Of a stretch of 15,046 nt of DNA, positions 1 through 7,275 are shown one piece after another. Each line of letters starts with the position of its first letter. Within the stretch, counting starts at the first letter, position 1. The stretch is from assembly GCA_016187365.1 (NCBI GenBank), contig JACPJX010000003.1:1-15046 (forward strand), given 5' to 3'. The notes under the pieces were generated by a model, which saw nothing but the letters and a program-made list of their open reading frames with translations, was not told the origin of the DNA and made no database searches. The translations under genes were made by a program, and so were the position numbers. The DNA comes from Candidatus Aenigmatarchaeota archaeon (GTDB taxonomy: Archaea; Aenigmatarchaeota; Aenigmatarchaeia; GW2011-AR5).

Positions 1-231
1 ATGTACGGCATGATGGCCGCGCCTTATGCGCTGGCGATAGAGCGCCTCGGCGGCGTCCAGGTAAAGCTGCAGTGCAGCGCTCCGGAATATGACGAAGCGC
101 TGAAGATATTTAGCCCGCTCAGGATGATTAGATTCATGGGGGAAGGCATGTTCACGGCCGGCATCTGCAAAGGCACGGTGTGCATGCAGCCGGCCAAAAG
201 CATGGAAGAGCTAAGAAAGGTGTTGTCATGA
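1..231 (+). CDS. C-terminal end of a YyaL/SPATA20-like thioredoxin-domain protein (partial)
   Basis: The reading frame is open at the first base of the window, so the 76 residues seen are the tail of a longer protein; the ATG at position 1 is probably internal. The closing segment, FTAGICKGTVCMQPAKSMEE, matches from memory the ending of the YyaL/SPATA20 family (DUF255 thioredoxin-like domain followed by an alpha/alpha barrel), where a short 'YVCxxxxCxxPvts.eeL' stretch closes the protein. The preceding AAPYALAIERLGG segment also fits the last helix and strand of that family. The biochemical role of this family is poorly defined. The stop codon overlaps the next gene by ATGA, so the two are probably co-transcribed and translationally coupled. 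The family call rests on about 30 residues; a different thioredoxin-fold protein cannot be excluded because the catalytic half lies outside the window. Confidence 0.55.
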   Translation: MYGMMAAPYALAIERLGGVQVKLQCSAPEYDEALKIFSPLRMIRFMGEGMFTAGICKGTVCMQPAKSMEELRKVLS

Positions 232-1058
232 AAGAACTTCTTTTCGGCACTGCAGGAATACCAATAAGCACCGCGGAAAGGAACACCCTGAACGGAATCT
301 CGAGGGTGAAGGAGCTGGGCCTTGGCGCGATGGAACTTGAATTTGTGCATAGCGTCAACATCTCGGAGGAACTGGCGCCGCAAGTCATGGAAGCAGCCAG
401 GAAGAACGATGTTATCCTGACATGCCACGGCCAGTACTACATGAACCTGAATTCCAGGGAAGCAAAAAAACAGAAAGCCACAGTCCAGAGAATACTCAAG
501 GCGGCACGCATCGCGAACATGTGCGGGGCATGGAGTTTGTGCTTCCACGCGGCATTCTACATGGGGATGGAGAAGGAGGCCGTATACAATACAGTGAAAG
601 AGGCGCTGAAGGAAGTATCGAAAACGCTGCGTGACGAGGGGAACAAGATATGGATACGCCCCGAGACCACAGGGAAGGGAACGCAGTTCGGAGACCTTGA
701 CGAACTGCTTAGACTGTCGGAAGAGGTGGACGGCGTGATGCCGTGCGTCGATTTCTCGCACTTCCACGCGCGCACGAACGGAAAATACAACACCTACGAG
801 GAATTCTCTCAGATACTGCGGAGTATAGAAAAGCGCCTGGGCAAAAAGGCGCTGCAGGAGATGCACATGCACTTGGCCGGGATAGCGTACGGGGAGAAGG
901 GAGAGAAGCACCACCTGAACCTGAAGGAAAGCGACCTCAGATACAGGGAGCTTGCAAAGGTGCTGAAGGACTTCAATGTCAGGGGCGTCCTCATATCGGA
1001 GAGCCCCAACATAGAAGGCGACGCGCTGCTGATGAAGAAGGCTTATGAAGGGATATGA
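228..1058 (+). CDS. nfo: Archaeal endonuclease IV homologue (AP endonuclease 2 family TIM barrel)
   Basis: The 276-residue protein has the endonuclease IV metal-site pattern in order: CHGQYY (H67), FHAAFY (H107), RPETTGKGTQFG (E146), CVDFSHFHAR (D175, H178, H180), MHMHLAGI (H215), GEKHH (H228/H229) and ISESP (E259). In the family these residues bind three zinc or manganese ions and cleave DNA 5' of abasic sites during base excision repair. The PETTGKGTQFG and GEKGEKHH versions are those of the archaeal branch, annotated variously as endonuclease IV or xylose-isomerase-like TIM barrel, so the AP-endonuclease activity is inferred. I chose the ATG at 228 because it overlaps the previous stop as ATGA; an upstream in-frame ATG at 180 would add 16 residues inside the preceding gene and is unlikely. 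No promoter is visible, consistent with co-transcription with the upstream gene. Confidence 0.85.
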   Translation: MKELLFGTAGIPISTAERNTLNGISRVKELGLGAMELEFVHSVNISEELAPQVMEAARKNDVILTCHGQYYMNLNSREAKKQKATVQRILKAARIANMCGAWSLCFHAAFYMGMEKEAVYNTVKEALKEVSKTLRDEGNKIWIRPETTGKGTQFGDLDELLRLSEEVDGVMPCVDFSHFHARTNGKYNTYEEFSQILRSIEKRLGKKALQEMHMHLAGIAYGEKGEKHHLNLKESDLRYRELAKVLKDFNVRGVLISESPNIEGDALLMKKAYEGI

Positions 1059-1061
1059 CTC

Positions 1062-1066
1062 TTTTT
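1062..1066 (+). terminator. T-tract after the endonuclease IV gene, possible archaeal terminator
   Basis: A run of five T lies four bases after the nfo stop codon, upstream of the suf promoter. Archaeal RNA polymerase can terminate on short T-runs without a hairpin, and no hairpin is seen here. The position between two transcription units is the main support. Confidence 0.25.
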
Positions 1067-1099
1067 GGGACAGCAGTCAAACTTTTAGAAAAAATTAAA

Positions 1100-1109
1100 A
1101 GTATATAAA
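1100..1109 (+). promoter_or_regulatory. TATA box of the PadR-suf operon
   Basis: The sequence AGTATATAAA is a strong archaeal TATA box preceded by an A-rich stretch that could serve as BRE. Its centre, near 1105, predicts transcription initiation around 1131, only about ten bases before the regulator's ATG at 1142, so the mRNA would be leaderless or nearly so. It is the only clear promoter before the tightly spaced genes that end at 7662. Confidence 0.7.
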
Positions 1110-1125
1110 CCCTTCTGTCCTAATT

Positions 1126-1143
1126 ATGTATGTGAACATACAT
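1126..1143. promoter_or_regulatory. 18-bp palindrome ATGTATGT-GA-ACATACAT, candidate PadR operator
   Basis: Two perfect 8-bp inverted arms are separated by GA. Each arm is a tandem doublet (ATGT-ATGT and ACAT-ACAT), and ATGT/ACAT half-sites are what characterised PadR-family regulators recognise. The element covers the predicted transcription start (about 1131) and its last two bases belong to the ATG of the PadR-type gene, a position where a bound dimer would block transcription. It is therefore a strong candidate for an autoregulatory operator of the whole suf operon. Binding itself is inferred. Confidence 0.65.
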
Positions 1144-1522
1144 GTCTTCCAGTAGACATCCTGTGGCAATGCCCACCGAGCAAGAGATATTCGGCGAGTA
1201 CATCATACAGAGCGACATAGACCTCGGCCTGCTGCAGATGCAGATTTTGTGGCTCCTTTCAAGAAAAAAGTCACACGGCTATGAACTGATGAAGGACCTC
1301 AGCGTGATAAAAAGGAGCAAGGTCACGCAGGGCACGCTTTACCCGACGCTGCAGAAGCTCGAGGGCCTGAAACTGATAAAGGGCGAAGAGCAGGATAACA
1401 GGATAATCTATACGCTTACAGACAAGGGAAGGAAAGTCATGAACGACTCCTGCGTCGAGTTCACGAGGACGTTCTTCGGGGTCTTCCAGGACTTCGTGTG
1501 CGAGAAGTGTGTGAGCAAGTGA
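1142..1522 (+). CDS. PadR-family winged-helix regulator with C-terminal cysteines, candidate suf regulator
   Basis: The 126-residue protein carries the PadR winged helix-turn-helix: LLQMQILWLLSRKKSHGYEL (about 30-49), the recognition region VTQGTLYPTLQKLEGLKLI (61-79) with the family's hallmark 'GTLYPxLxxLE', and the beta-wing IIYTLTDKGRKV (88-99). PadR proteins are usually dimeric repressors whose C-terminal helix mediates dimerisation. Here that region has three cysteines, C104, C120 and C123, the last two as CEKC; nothing in the core DNA-binding domain needs them, so a metal or Fe-S ligand role is an attractive inference. The gene leads the suf operon, four bases before sufC, and an 18-bp palindrome sits on its promoter. 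Start 1142 is preferred because of TATA spacing; an internal ATG at 1169 is possible and would keep the full domain. The family call is firm; regulation of suf is inferred from position. Confidence 0.85.
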   Translation: MSSSRHPVAMPTEQEIFGEYIIQSDIDLGLLQMQILWLLSRKKSHGYELMKDLSVIKRSKVTQGTLYPTLQKLEGLKLIKGEEQDNRIIYTLTDKGRKVMNDSCVEFTRTFFGVFQDFVCEKCVSK

Positions 1523-1526
1523 TAAT

Positions 1527-2330
1527 ATGGGACTAGATAAGATGCGCGATGCTTATCAGAGGGAATACGTGAAGGGCGATGCGGATACGCTTGAGATCAG
1601 AGATTTGCACATAAGCGTTGACGGCAAACCAATCATAAAGGGCATCAACCTCAAAGTGAGAAAAGGCGAGGTGCATGCGATAATGGGCCCCAACGGCTCC
1701 GGCAAGAGCACGCTGGCAAACACGATAATGGGGCATCCGCGGTACAAGATAGAAAACGGAGACATACTCTTCAACGGCGAGAGCATACTAAATGACAGCC
1801 CCGATGAGAGGGCCAAGAAGGGGCTCTTCCTTTCGTTCCAGTATCCGTGCGAAATACCCGGCGTGACGCTTTCCAATTTCCTCCGGATGGCCCATAACGC
1901 GCTGCGCAGCGCCAGCATAGGCGTCATGGATTTCAGGAAGGTACTCGAGGAGAAGATGAAGTCGCTGAACATGGACACTGCCTTCGCGAAAAGATACCTC
2001 AACGACGGCTTTTCAGGCGGCGAGAAGAAGAGGTGCGAGATACTGCAGATGGCAGTTCTCGAGCCTGTAATAGGGATACTTGACGAGACAGACTCCGGAC
2101 TGGACGTAGATGCATTGAAAATAGTTTCAGAAGGCATAAACGTGCTGAACAAGAACGGCAGCGGCCAGGGCATACTCCTGATAACCCACTACCAGCGCAT
2201 ACTCAGGTACATAAAGCCTGACCACGTGCACGTGATGGTTGACGGGAGAATAATCAAATCGGGCGGGCACGAGCTTGCGGAGACTGTCGAAGAGAAAGGA
2301 TACGACTGGCTGCTGAAGGCGGTGGCATAA
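1527..2330 (+). CDS. sufC: SufC, Fe-S assembly ABC-type ATPase
   Basis: SufC is the soluble ATPase of the SufBCD scaffold; its ATP-driven dimerisation reshapes SufB-SufD for cluster assembly. All ABC motifs are present in the 267-residue product: Walker A GPNGSGKST (54-62), Q-loop FQYP (Q105), the SufC-type signature FSGGEKKR (162-169), Walker B with ILDETDSGLD (184-193), and the switch histidine in THYQR (H221). ETDSGLD and SGGEKKR are distinctive of SufC rather than of transporter ATPases, and there are no membrane segments. The protein has about 20 residues before the usual SufC beginning (LEIRDLHI), so a later start is possible, but 1527 lies just after the regulator stop and the next ATG, at 1542, has no better ribosome site. 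It directly abuts sufB: TAA ends at 2330 and ATG begins at 2331. Confidence 0.97.
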   Translation: MGLDKMRDAYQREYVKGDADTLEIRDLHISVDGKPIIKGINLKVRKGEVHAIMGPNGSGKSTLANTIMGHPRYKIENGDILFNGESILNDSPDERAKKGLFLSFQYPCEIPGVTLSNFLRMAHNALRSASIGVMDFRKVLEEKMKSLNMDTAFAKRYLNDGFSGGEKKRCEILQMAVLEPVIGILDETDSGLDVDALKIVSEGINVLNKNGSGQGILLITHYQRILRYIKPDHVHVMVDGRIIKSGGHELAETVEEKGYDWLLKAVA

Positions 2331-4898
2331 ATGACGAACCAGGAACTTGCAGAAATGAAGAATGACTACAAGTACGGCTTCCACGTGGACCAGGAATACG
2401 TTTTCAAATCAAAGAAGGGCCTCTCCGAAGACGTCATTCGCGAAATGTCAAGAATGAAGAAAGAGCCCTCATGGATGCTTGACTTCAGGCTGAAGGCCTT
2501 GCAGGAGTTCTGGAAAAAGCCTATGCCAACATGGGGAGCCAACCTAGGAAGCATAGATTTTCAGGACATCTACTATTACCTGAAACCGACTGAAGGGCAG
2601 GTGAAGGACTGGAACCAACTGCCTGAAGGCATAAAGAGCACCTTCGACCGACTGGGCATTCCGGAAGCCGAACGCAATTTCCTCGCAGGCGCAGGCGCCC
2701 AATTCGATTCAGAAACCGTGTACCACAAGATACGCGAGGACCTCGAGCAGATAGGCGTGATATTCACTGACATGGACACAGCAGTGAAAGAGCATCCTGA
2801 CATAGTAAAAAAATATTTCGGGACAGTCATTCCTTACAACGACAACAAGTTCGCGGCGCTGAACAGTGCCACATGGTCTGGAGGTTCGTTTGTCTATGTG
2901 CCTGCAGGCGTGAAAGTTGAACTGCCTTTGCAGGCATACTTCAGGATAAATGCGCAGAACATGGGGCAGTTTGAAAGGACCCTCATAATTGTCGAACCAG
3001 GAAGCTTCGTGCATTATGTCGAGGGCTGCTTCACAAAAGGCGCGCCTGTCATAACTACAGAAGGCATCAAACCCATAGAAGAAGTGAAAGAAGGCGACAC
3101 TGTGCTTACGCATACACTTCAGCATAAAAGAGTTTATCACACACAAGTCAGGCCTTACTCAGGAAAGTTATACAATGTAGAATATTTTGGCGATACTTCA
3201 CAGAAAATAGAAGTGACCGAAGAGCATCCGTTCCTCATAGTATCTAGACAAAAAGATGAATACAAAAATACCGACTGGAAACCCGAATGGTTAGAAGCAG
3301 GCAAACTCAAAAAAGGGGATTACGTAGCAATTCCTATCGACAGAACAACGGGAATTGAAGATGAAAGAAAATTTGTAATAAAAATTGGCAATGGAAGACA
3401 TGGCTTCAAGGACTCAGAATTAACACTGAATACAGATGCAGACTTCTTCCGCCTTGTCGGTTATTATCTCGCAGAAGGCAGCATAGTAAGCGGTCATTAT
3501 CTTCATTTTACGTTCAATGAAAAGGAGCGGCCATATATAGATGATGTTAAAGAACTTCTGGAGAGATATTTCGGAAAGCCTGCAGATGAAAGAAAACCAT
3601 ACAAGAATGGCATATCAATCGTTCTTAGTTCAACAAAAGCCGTCATGTTCTTCGAATCGCAATTTGGAAAAGGCGCTTCGGGGAAGAAAATACCTTCATG
3701 GGTCGTGCACGAGTCTCCAGAAAAGCAGAAAGAACTCATAAAAGGATTCTGGAGAGGCGACGGAAGCTTCATGATGCAGCAGTATTCATGGGGAATAAAG
3801 CGCATGTTCAGGATGAATACCATATCGAAACAGCTAGCGTTGGATTTGAGAAATATCTTGTTCAGGCTTGACATATTCGCGAGCATAAACATGCAGAAAA
3901 GAGGCGGCAAAAGACATACCATGTATTGCGTATATGTTGGTGGTAGCTATCTGAAGATGTTTGCAGAAACAATCCAGGCATTCCCTTCAAATGAAGTTGC
4001 TGTCGGCCGGCAGATAGCGTTCCAGATGCTCAAGCAGATTAATGCAAAATCATATGCTCATATAACAGAAAATTACGCATTCGTGCCTATCAAAAACATT
4101 TCTTCAAAGAATGTTGAAAATATCCCTGTATACAATTTCAGCGTCGAAGGTGATGAAAGTTATGTTGCAAATGGAGTTGTAGTGCATAACTGCACCGCCC
4201 CGGTATATGCAACAGACTCTTTGCATGCGGCTGTCGTCGAAGTGATAGCAAAGGAAAATGCAAGGGTCAGGTACACCACGATACAGAACTGGAGCAACAA
4301 TGTTTACAATCTCGTGACGAAGAGGGCGTTCGCATACAGGAACGCAACTGTCGAGTGGATAGACGGGAATTTGGGCAGCAAAATCACGATGAAGTACCCG
4401 GCTGTTTACCTGCTTGAAGAGGGTGCCAAGGCAGACATACTCAGCATAGCGTTCGCAGGCAAGGGCCAGCACCAGGATGCGGGCGCAAAGGCCGTGCATT
4501 TGGCGCCTAACACTACGTCAACAATAATTTCAAAGTCAATAAGCAAGGGCGGCGGCCGCACGACTTACAGGGGACTGCTGAACGTCGCCGAGAACGCAGT
4601 CAACTCGAAGTCGCACGTAAAATGCGACGCGCTCATACTTGACGACCAGTCTGCATCGGACACTGTGCCGTACATGGAGATAAACAACAAGAACGTGAAC
4701 ATAGGTCACGAAGCGACTACGGGCAAGGTGAGCGAGGACCAGGTCTTTTATCTGATGTCAAGAGGCCTCTCAGAGCAGCAGGCCATGACGATGATAGTAT
4801 CTGGTTTCATAGAGCCATTCGTAAAGGAACTGCCGCTGGAATACGCGATAGAACTCAACAGGCTGATACAGATGGAAATGGAAGGCTCTGTAGGATAA
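2331..4898 (+). CDS. sufB: SufB, Fe-S cluster scaffold, precursor interrupted by an intein
   Basis: The 855-residue precursor is SufB (residues 1-232 and 621-855) split by a 388-residue intein (233-620); the spliced product would be 467 residues, normal for SufB. SufB is the core scaffold that builds the cluster with SufC and SufD. The N-part shows SFVYVPAGVKVELPLQAYFR and SFVHYVEG; the C-part resumes with CTAPVY and shows KAVHLAPNTTSTIISKSISK, HVKCDALILDD (C765) and GHEATTGKVSEDQVFYLMSRG (E794). C765 and E794 are 29 residues apart, the same distance as C405 and E434, residues reported as important in E. coli SufB. The intein sits directly before the cysteine of the conserved GC(T/S)AP motif. 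Without splicing the scaffold should be non-functional. The gene follows sufC with no gap and is followed after 19 bases by sufD. Confidence 0.96.
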   Translation: MTNQELAEMKNDYKYGFHVDQEYVFKSKKGLSEDVIREMSRMKKEPSWMLDFRLKALQEFWKKPMPTWGANLGSIDFQDIYYYLKPTEGQVKDWNQLPEGIKSTFDRLGIPEAERNFLAGAGAQFDSETVYHKIREDLEQIGVIFTDMDTAVKEHPDIVKKYFGTVIPYNDNKFAALNSATWSGGSFVYVPAGVKVELPLQAYFRINAQNMGQFERTLIIVEPGSFVHYVEGCFTKGAPVITTEGIKPIEEVKEGDTVLTHTLQHKRVYHTQVRPYSGKLYNVEYFGDTSQKIEVTEEHPFLIVSRQKDEYKNTDWKPEWLEAGKLKKGDYVAIPIDRTTGIEDERKFVIKIGNGRHGFKDSELTLNTDADFFRLVGYYLAEGSIVSGHYLHFTFNEKERPYIDDVKELLERYFGKPADERKPYKNGISIVLSSTKAVMFFESQFGKGASGKKIPSWVVHESPEKQKELIKGFWRGDGSFMMQQYSWGIKRMFRMNTISKQLALDLRNILFRLDIFASINMQKRGGKRHTMYCVYVGGSYLKMFAETIQAFPSNEVAVGRQIAFQMLKQINAKSYAHITENYAFVPIKNISSKNVENIPVYNFSVEGDESYVANGVVVHNCTAPVYATDSLHAAVVEVIAKENARVRYTTIQNWSNNVYNLVTKRAFAYRNATVEWIDGNLGSKITMKYPAVYLLEEGAKADILSIAFAGKGQHQDAGAKAVHLAPNTTSTIISKSISKGGGRTTYRGLLNVAENAVNSKSHVKCDALILDDQSASDTVPYMEINNKNVNIGHEATTGKVSEDQVFYLMSRGLSEQQAMTMIVSGFIEPFVKELPLEYAIELNRLIQMEMEGSVG
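3027..4190 (+). mobile_element. SufB intein with LAGLIDADG homing endonuclease (388 residues)
   Basis: The insert begins with Cys (C233 of the precursor, start of CFTKGAPVITTEGIKPIEEV, splicing block A) and ends VVVHN (N620), followed by Cys+1 (C621): the standard residues of class 1 splicing. Block B is present as TEEHP (T296, H299), and blocks F/G as VYNFSVEGDESYVANG plus the His-Asn end. Between them are two dodecapeptide motifs, LVGYYLAEGS (375-384, acidic residue E382) and GFWRGDGS (472-479, acidic residue D477), about 90 residues apart as in dimer-like LAGLIDADG endonucleases. With all splicing residues and both acidic residues present, splicing and homing both look functional. The insert is AT-richer than its host: hand counts give 19 G+C of 60 at 3361-3420, against 28 at 2941-3000 and 34 at 4561-4620 in the exteins, suggesting later arrival. 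Confidence 0.95.
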
Positions 4899-4917
4899 AT
4901 CTTTCTAAGTGATTCTC

Positions 4918-6069
4918 ATGAAAAACCTTGACATAGTTTTTAACGAACAGTCATTGAAACATGATGTGGAATGGGCCATGAAAAGGGGGCAGGAACTCTT
5001 CAGGCAATTCGCCGAGGCACCCATGCCGAGGGAGCGCGAGGAGGCGTGGCGCTACACGCACATAGAGAAGGTCGATGTCACGGGCGTCGAGCCGAAAGAC
5101 TTCTCGCCAAGCATATCAGGTTCGAAAGATGTGATATTCACCGACATGAGGACGGCCGTCAGAAATCACGCCGACATCATGAAAAAATATTTCCTCCTGC
5201 CGAATGTGAAGGAAGACAAAATATCACTGATGCAGAAGGTCTTCTGGACAAACGGCATCTTCCTTTATGTCCCGAAGGGCGTGGATGCCGGCCTGCTTTC
5301 GTCCAAGGTCATGCTGGACAGGGATGTCATGTCGTACACGCTCATAGTGCTTGAGGAAGGCGCATCGGCAAAATACTTCGAGGAAACAGCGGGAAATGCG
5401 AAACTTATGACGGACATCACGGAGATATATCTCGGCGACAACTCAAGTCTGGACTTCTACGTGCTGCAAAACGCAGGCGGCATCATATTTTCAAACAAGA
5501 ACGCCTTCATAGACAAGGACGCAAGGATGCAGTGGGTCGCAGGATGCTTCGGCGGCAATCTTGCGAGGCTGAAGATAGACAACTACTTCAGGGAGCAGGG
5601 CGGGAGCGCGGAGACAAGCAGCTTCTTCGTCGGCACCGGAAAGCAGCACATCGACATAACGACAAACGCGATACACATTGCGCCCAACACCACGAACAAC
5701 ATATCGAACAAAGGCATACTGAGGCAGGACGCTTCGTCGGTATACCGCGGTATGATAAAGATAGAGAAGGAGGCGCAAAAAACAATCTCGTATCTTTCGG
5801 ACAACACGATAATGCTCGGCGAGAAGGCCCTCGCCAACAGCATACCGGGCCTCATGATAGACGCCAACGACGTGAAGGCGAGCCATGGCTCGACCATAGG
5901 GCAGATAGACGAGCACCAGCTCTTCTATCTCAGGAGTCGCGGCCTCACGAGAGAGCAGGCCGAGAAGCTTATAATAGAGGGTTTCATAGAGCCCTCCATA
6001 GAGGCGATAAAGGACGAAGACCTCAGGGAAGTCTACAGGAAAGTCGTGGAGGGGAAATCCTCGTGCTGA
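4918..6069 (+). CDS. sufD: SufD, SufB paralogue of the SufBCD complex
   Basis: SufD pairs with SufB on the SufC ATPase and is needed for iron acquisition and correct cluster building. The 383-residue protein has the SufB/SufD beta-helix core: GIFLYVPKGVDAGLL, IHIAPNTTNNISNKGI, ASSVYRGMIKIEKEAQKT, IPGLMIDANDVKASHGSTIG and LFYLRSRGLTREQAEKLI, ending in the family's GFIEP. H323 in ASHGST corresponds to the histidine (H360) reported to be essential in E. coli SufD. A cysteine often found just before this SHG motif is alanine here. It lacks SufB's N-terminal region and its catalytic Cys/Glu pair, separating it from SufB. I chose the ATG at 4918 because GTGAT at 4909-4913 looks like a ribosome binding site; a GTG start at 4909 would add three residues. 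Its last seven bases overlap sufS. Confidence 0.92.
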   Translation: MKNLDIVFNEQSLKHDVEWAMKRGQELFRQFAEAPMPREREEAWRYTHIEKVDVTGVEPKDFSPSISGSKDVIFTDMRTAVRNHADIMKKYFLLPNVKEDKISLMQKVFWTNGIFLYVPKGVDAGLLSSKVMLDRDVMSYTLIVLEEGASAKYFEETAGNAKLMTDITEIYLGDNSSLDFYVLQNAGGIIFSNKNAFIDKDARMQWVAGCFGGNLARLKIDNYFREQGGSAETSSFFVGTGKQHIDITTNAIHIAPNTTNNISNKGILRQDASSVYRGMIKIEKEAQKTISYLSDNTIMLGEKALANSIPGLMIDANDVKASHGSTIGQIDEHQLFYLRSRGLTREQAEKLIIEGFIEPSIEAIKDEDLREVYRKVVEGKSSC

Positions 6070-7274
6070 ACGTTCAAAGGATAAGGAAGGACTTCCCGAT
6101 ATTATCAAGGAAGATGGACGGAAAGCGTCTCGTGTACCTGGACAGCGCCGCGACATCGCAGAAGCCGGTTTCCGTGATAAATGCCGTAAAGGAATTCTAC
6201 GAGAAGCACAACTCAAACGTGCACCGCAGCGTCTACAAACTGAGCGAGGAAGCGACAGAACTTTATGAGGGGGCGCGCGACGCTATCGCAAAGTTTGTCG
6301 GCGCGAAAAGCGACGAGATGGTGTTCGTGCGAAACACGACGGAGGCTCTGAATCTGGTTGCATACGCATGGGCCATGCACAACATACAGAAAGGCGATGA
6401 AGTCCTGATAACGGAGATGGAGCACCACAGCAACATCCTGCCGTGGCAGATGGTATGCAAGGCGAAAGGAGCGAAGCTCGTCTATGCAAAGGTCAGGGAC
6501 TTCGCCATCGACATGAATGATTTCGAGAGCAAACTCACGAAAAGGACGAAGATTGTATCGGTGGCGCATGTGTCCAACGTGCTTGGAACGATAAACGACG
6601 TAAAAAGACTGGAAAAACTTTCGCATGACAATAATTCATTATTCGTTGTGGACGGGGCGCAGGCTGTCCCGCACATGAAGGTTGATGTGAAAGACATTGA
6701 CGCTGATTTTTACGCTTTCTCCGGCCACAAGATGCTCGGCCCTCATATAGGGATGTTGTACGGCAGGAAGCAAATCCTTGAGGGGATGGAGCCTTTCATG
6801 CGCGGCGGGAGCATGGTAAAGGACGTGACGCAGCAGGACGCGAAATGGAACGACGTGCCGTGGAAATTCGAGGCCGGAACGCCTGCCGTGGCAGAGGCTG
6901 CAGGCCTTGTGGAAGCGGTAAGATATCTTCAGAGACTGGATATGGATGACGTCAGGAAGCATGAGATGCAGCTGACGGAATACGCACTGAAGAAAATGCA
7001 AGGCATAAAAGGCGTCAGGGTATTCGGGCCCCGAACAAACCGCGGCGGGGTGATATCATTCACGCTAGGCAATGCGCACCCCCATGACATCGCTACCGTT
7101 CTCGACAGCGAAGGCGTGTGCATACGGGGCGGGCACCACTGCGCGAAGCCCCTCATGCAGGCGCTTGGCGTGGATGCCGTGTCGCGCGCGAGCTTCTACG
7201 TCTACAACGGCAAAGACGATGTCGAGGTTTTCGTAAAGGCTCTTGGAAAGGCGAAAGCGGTGCTGAGGCGATAA
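6063..7274 (+). CDS. sufS: SufS, PLP-dependent cysteine desulfurase (GTG start)
   Basis: SufS converts cysteine to alanine and holds the released sulfur as a persulfide for SufU. Landmarks in the 403-residue product: YLDSAATSQKP near the N-terminus, NTTEALNL, EMEHHSNILPWQ, VVDGAQAVPHM, the PLP lysine K223 in SGHKMLGPHIG, MRGGSMV, and the catalytic cysteine C360 in RGGHHCAKP, which is the SufS (group II) type of active site. No ATG is available at the right place; the GTG at 6063 gives a normal SufS beginning (LNVQRIRKDFPIL) and is preceded by GGAGG at 6048-6052. The frame stays open far upstream inside sufD, but those residues are not SufS-like. The overlap with sufD suggests translational coupling; sufU follows after one base. 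Confidence 0.95.
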   Translation: MLNVQRIRKDFPILSRKMDGKRLVYLDSAATSQKPVSVINAVKEFYEKHNSNVHRSVYKLSEEATELYEGARDAIAKFVGAKSDEMVFVRNTTEALNLVAYAWAMHNIQKGDEVLITEMEHHSNILPWQMVCKAKGAKLVYAKVRDFAIDMNDFESKLTKRTKIVSVAHVSNVLGTINDVKRLEKLSHDNNSLFVVDGAQAVPHMKVDVKDIDADFYAFSGHKMLGPHIGMLYGRKQILEGMEPFMRGGSMVKDVTQQDAKWNDVPWKFEAGTPAVAEAAGLVEAVRYLQRLDMDDVRKHEMQLTEYALKKMQGIKGVRVFGPRTNRGGVISFTLGNAHPHDIATVLDSEGVCIRGGHHCAKPLMQALGVDAVSRASFYVYNGKDDVEVFVKALGKAKAVLRR

Positions 7275-7275
7275 C

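Noticed and set aside
180..227. Upstream ATG giving 16 extra residues to the endonuclease IV homologue
   Set aside because: It lies within the preceding coding region; the ATGA overlap start at 228 gives the family's usual beginning.
24..914. 296-codon open frame on the - strand opposite nfo
   Set aside because: Antisense shadow of the endonuclease IV gene, whose metal-site motifs are unmistakable; no recognised domain in the shadow.
5532..6062. Long N-terminal extension of the sufS frame (open for about 177 codons inside sufD), which would make a 580-residue protein
   Set aside because: The extension is Arg/His-rich low-complexity sequence, an out-of-frame reading of sufD; SufS similarity begins right after the GTG at 6063, which has its own GGAGG.
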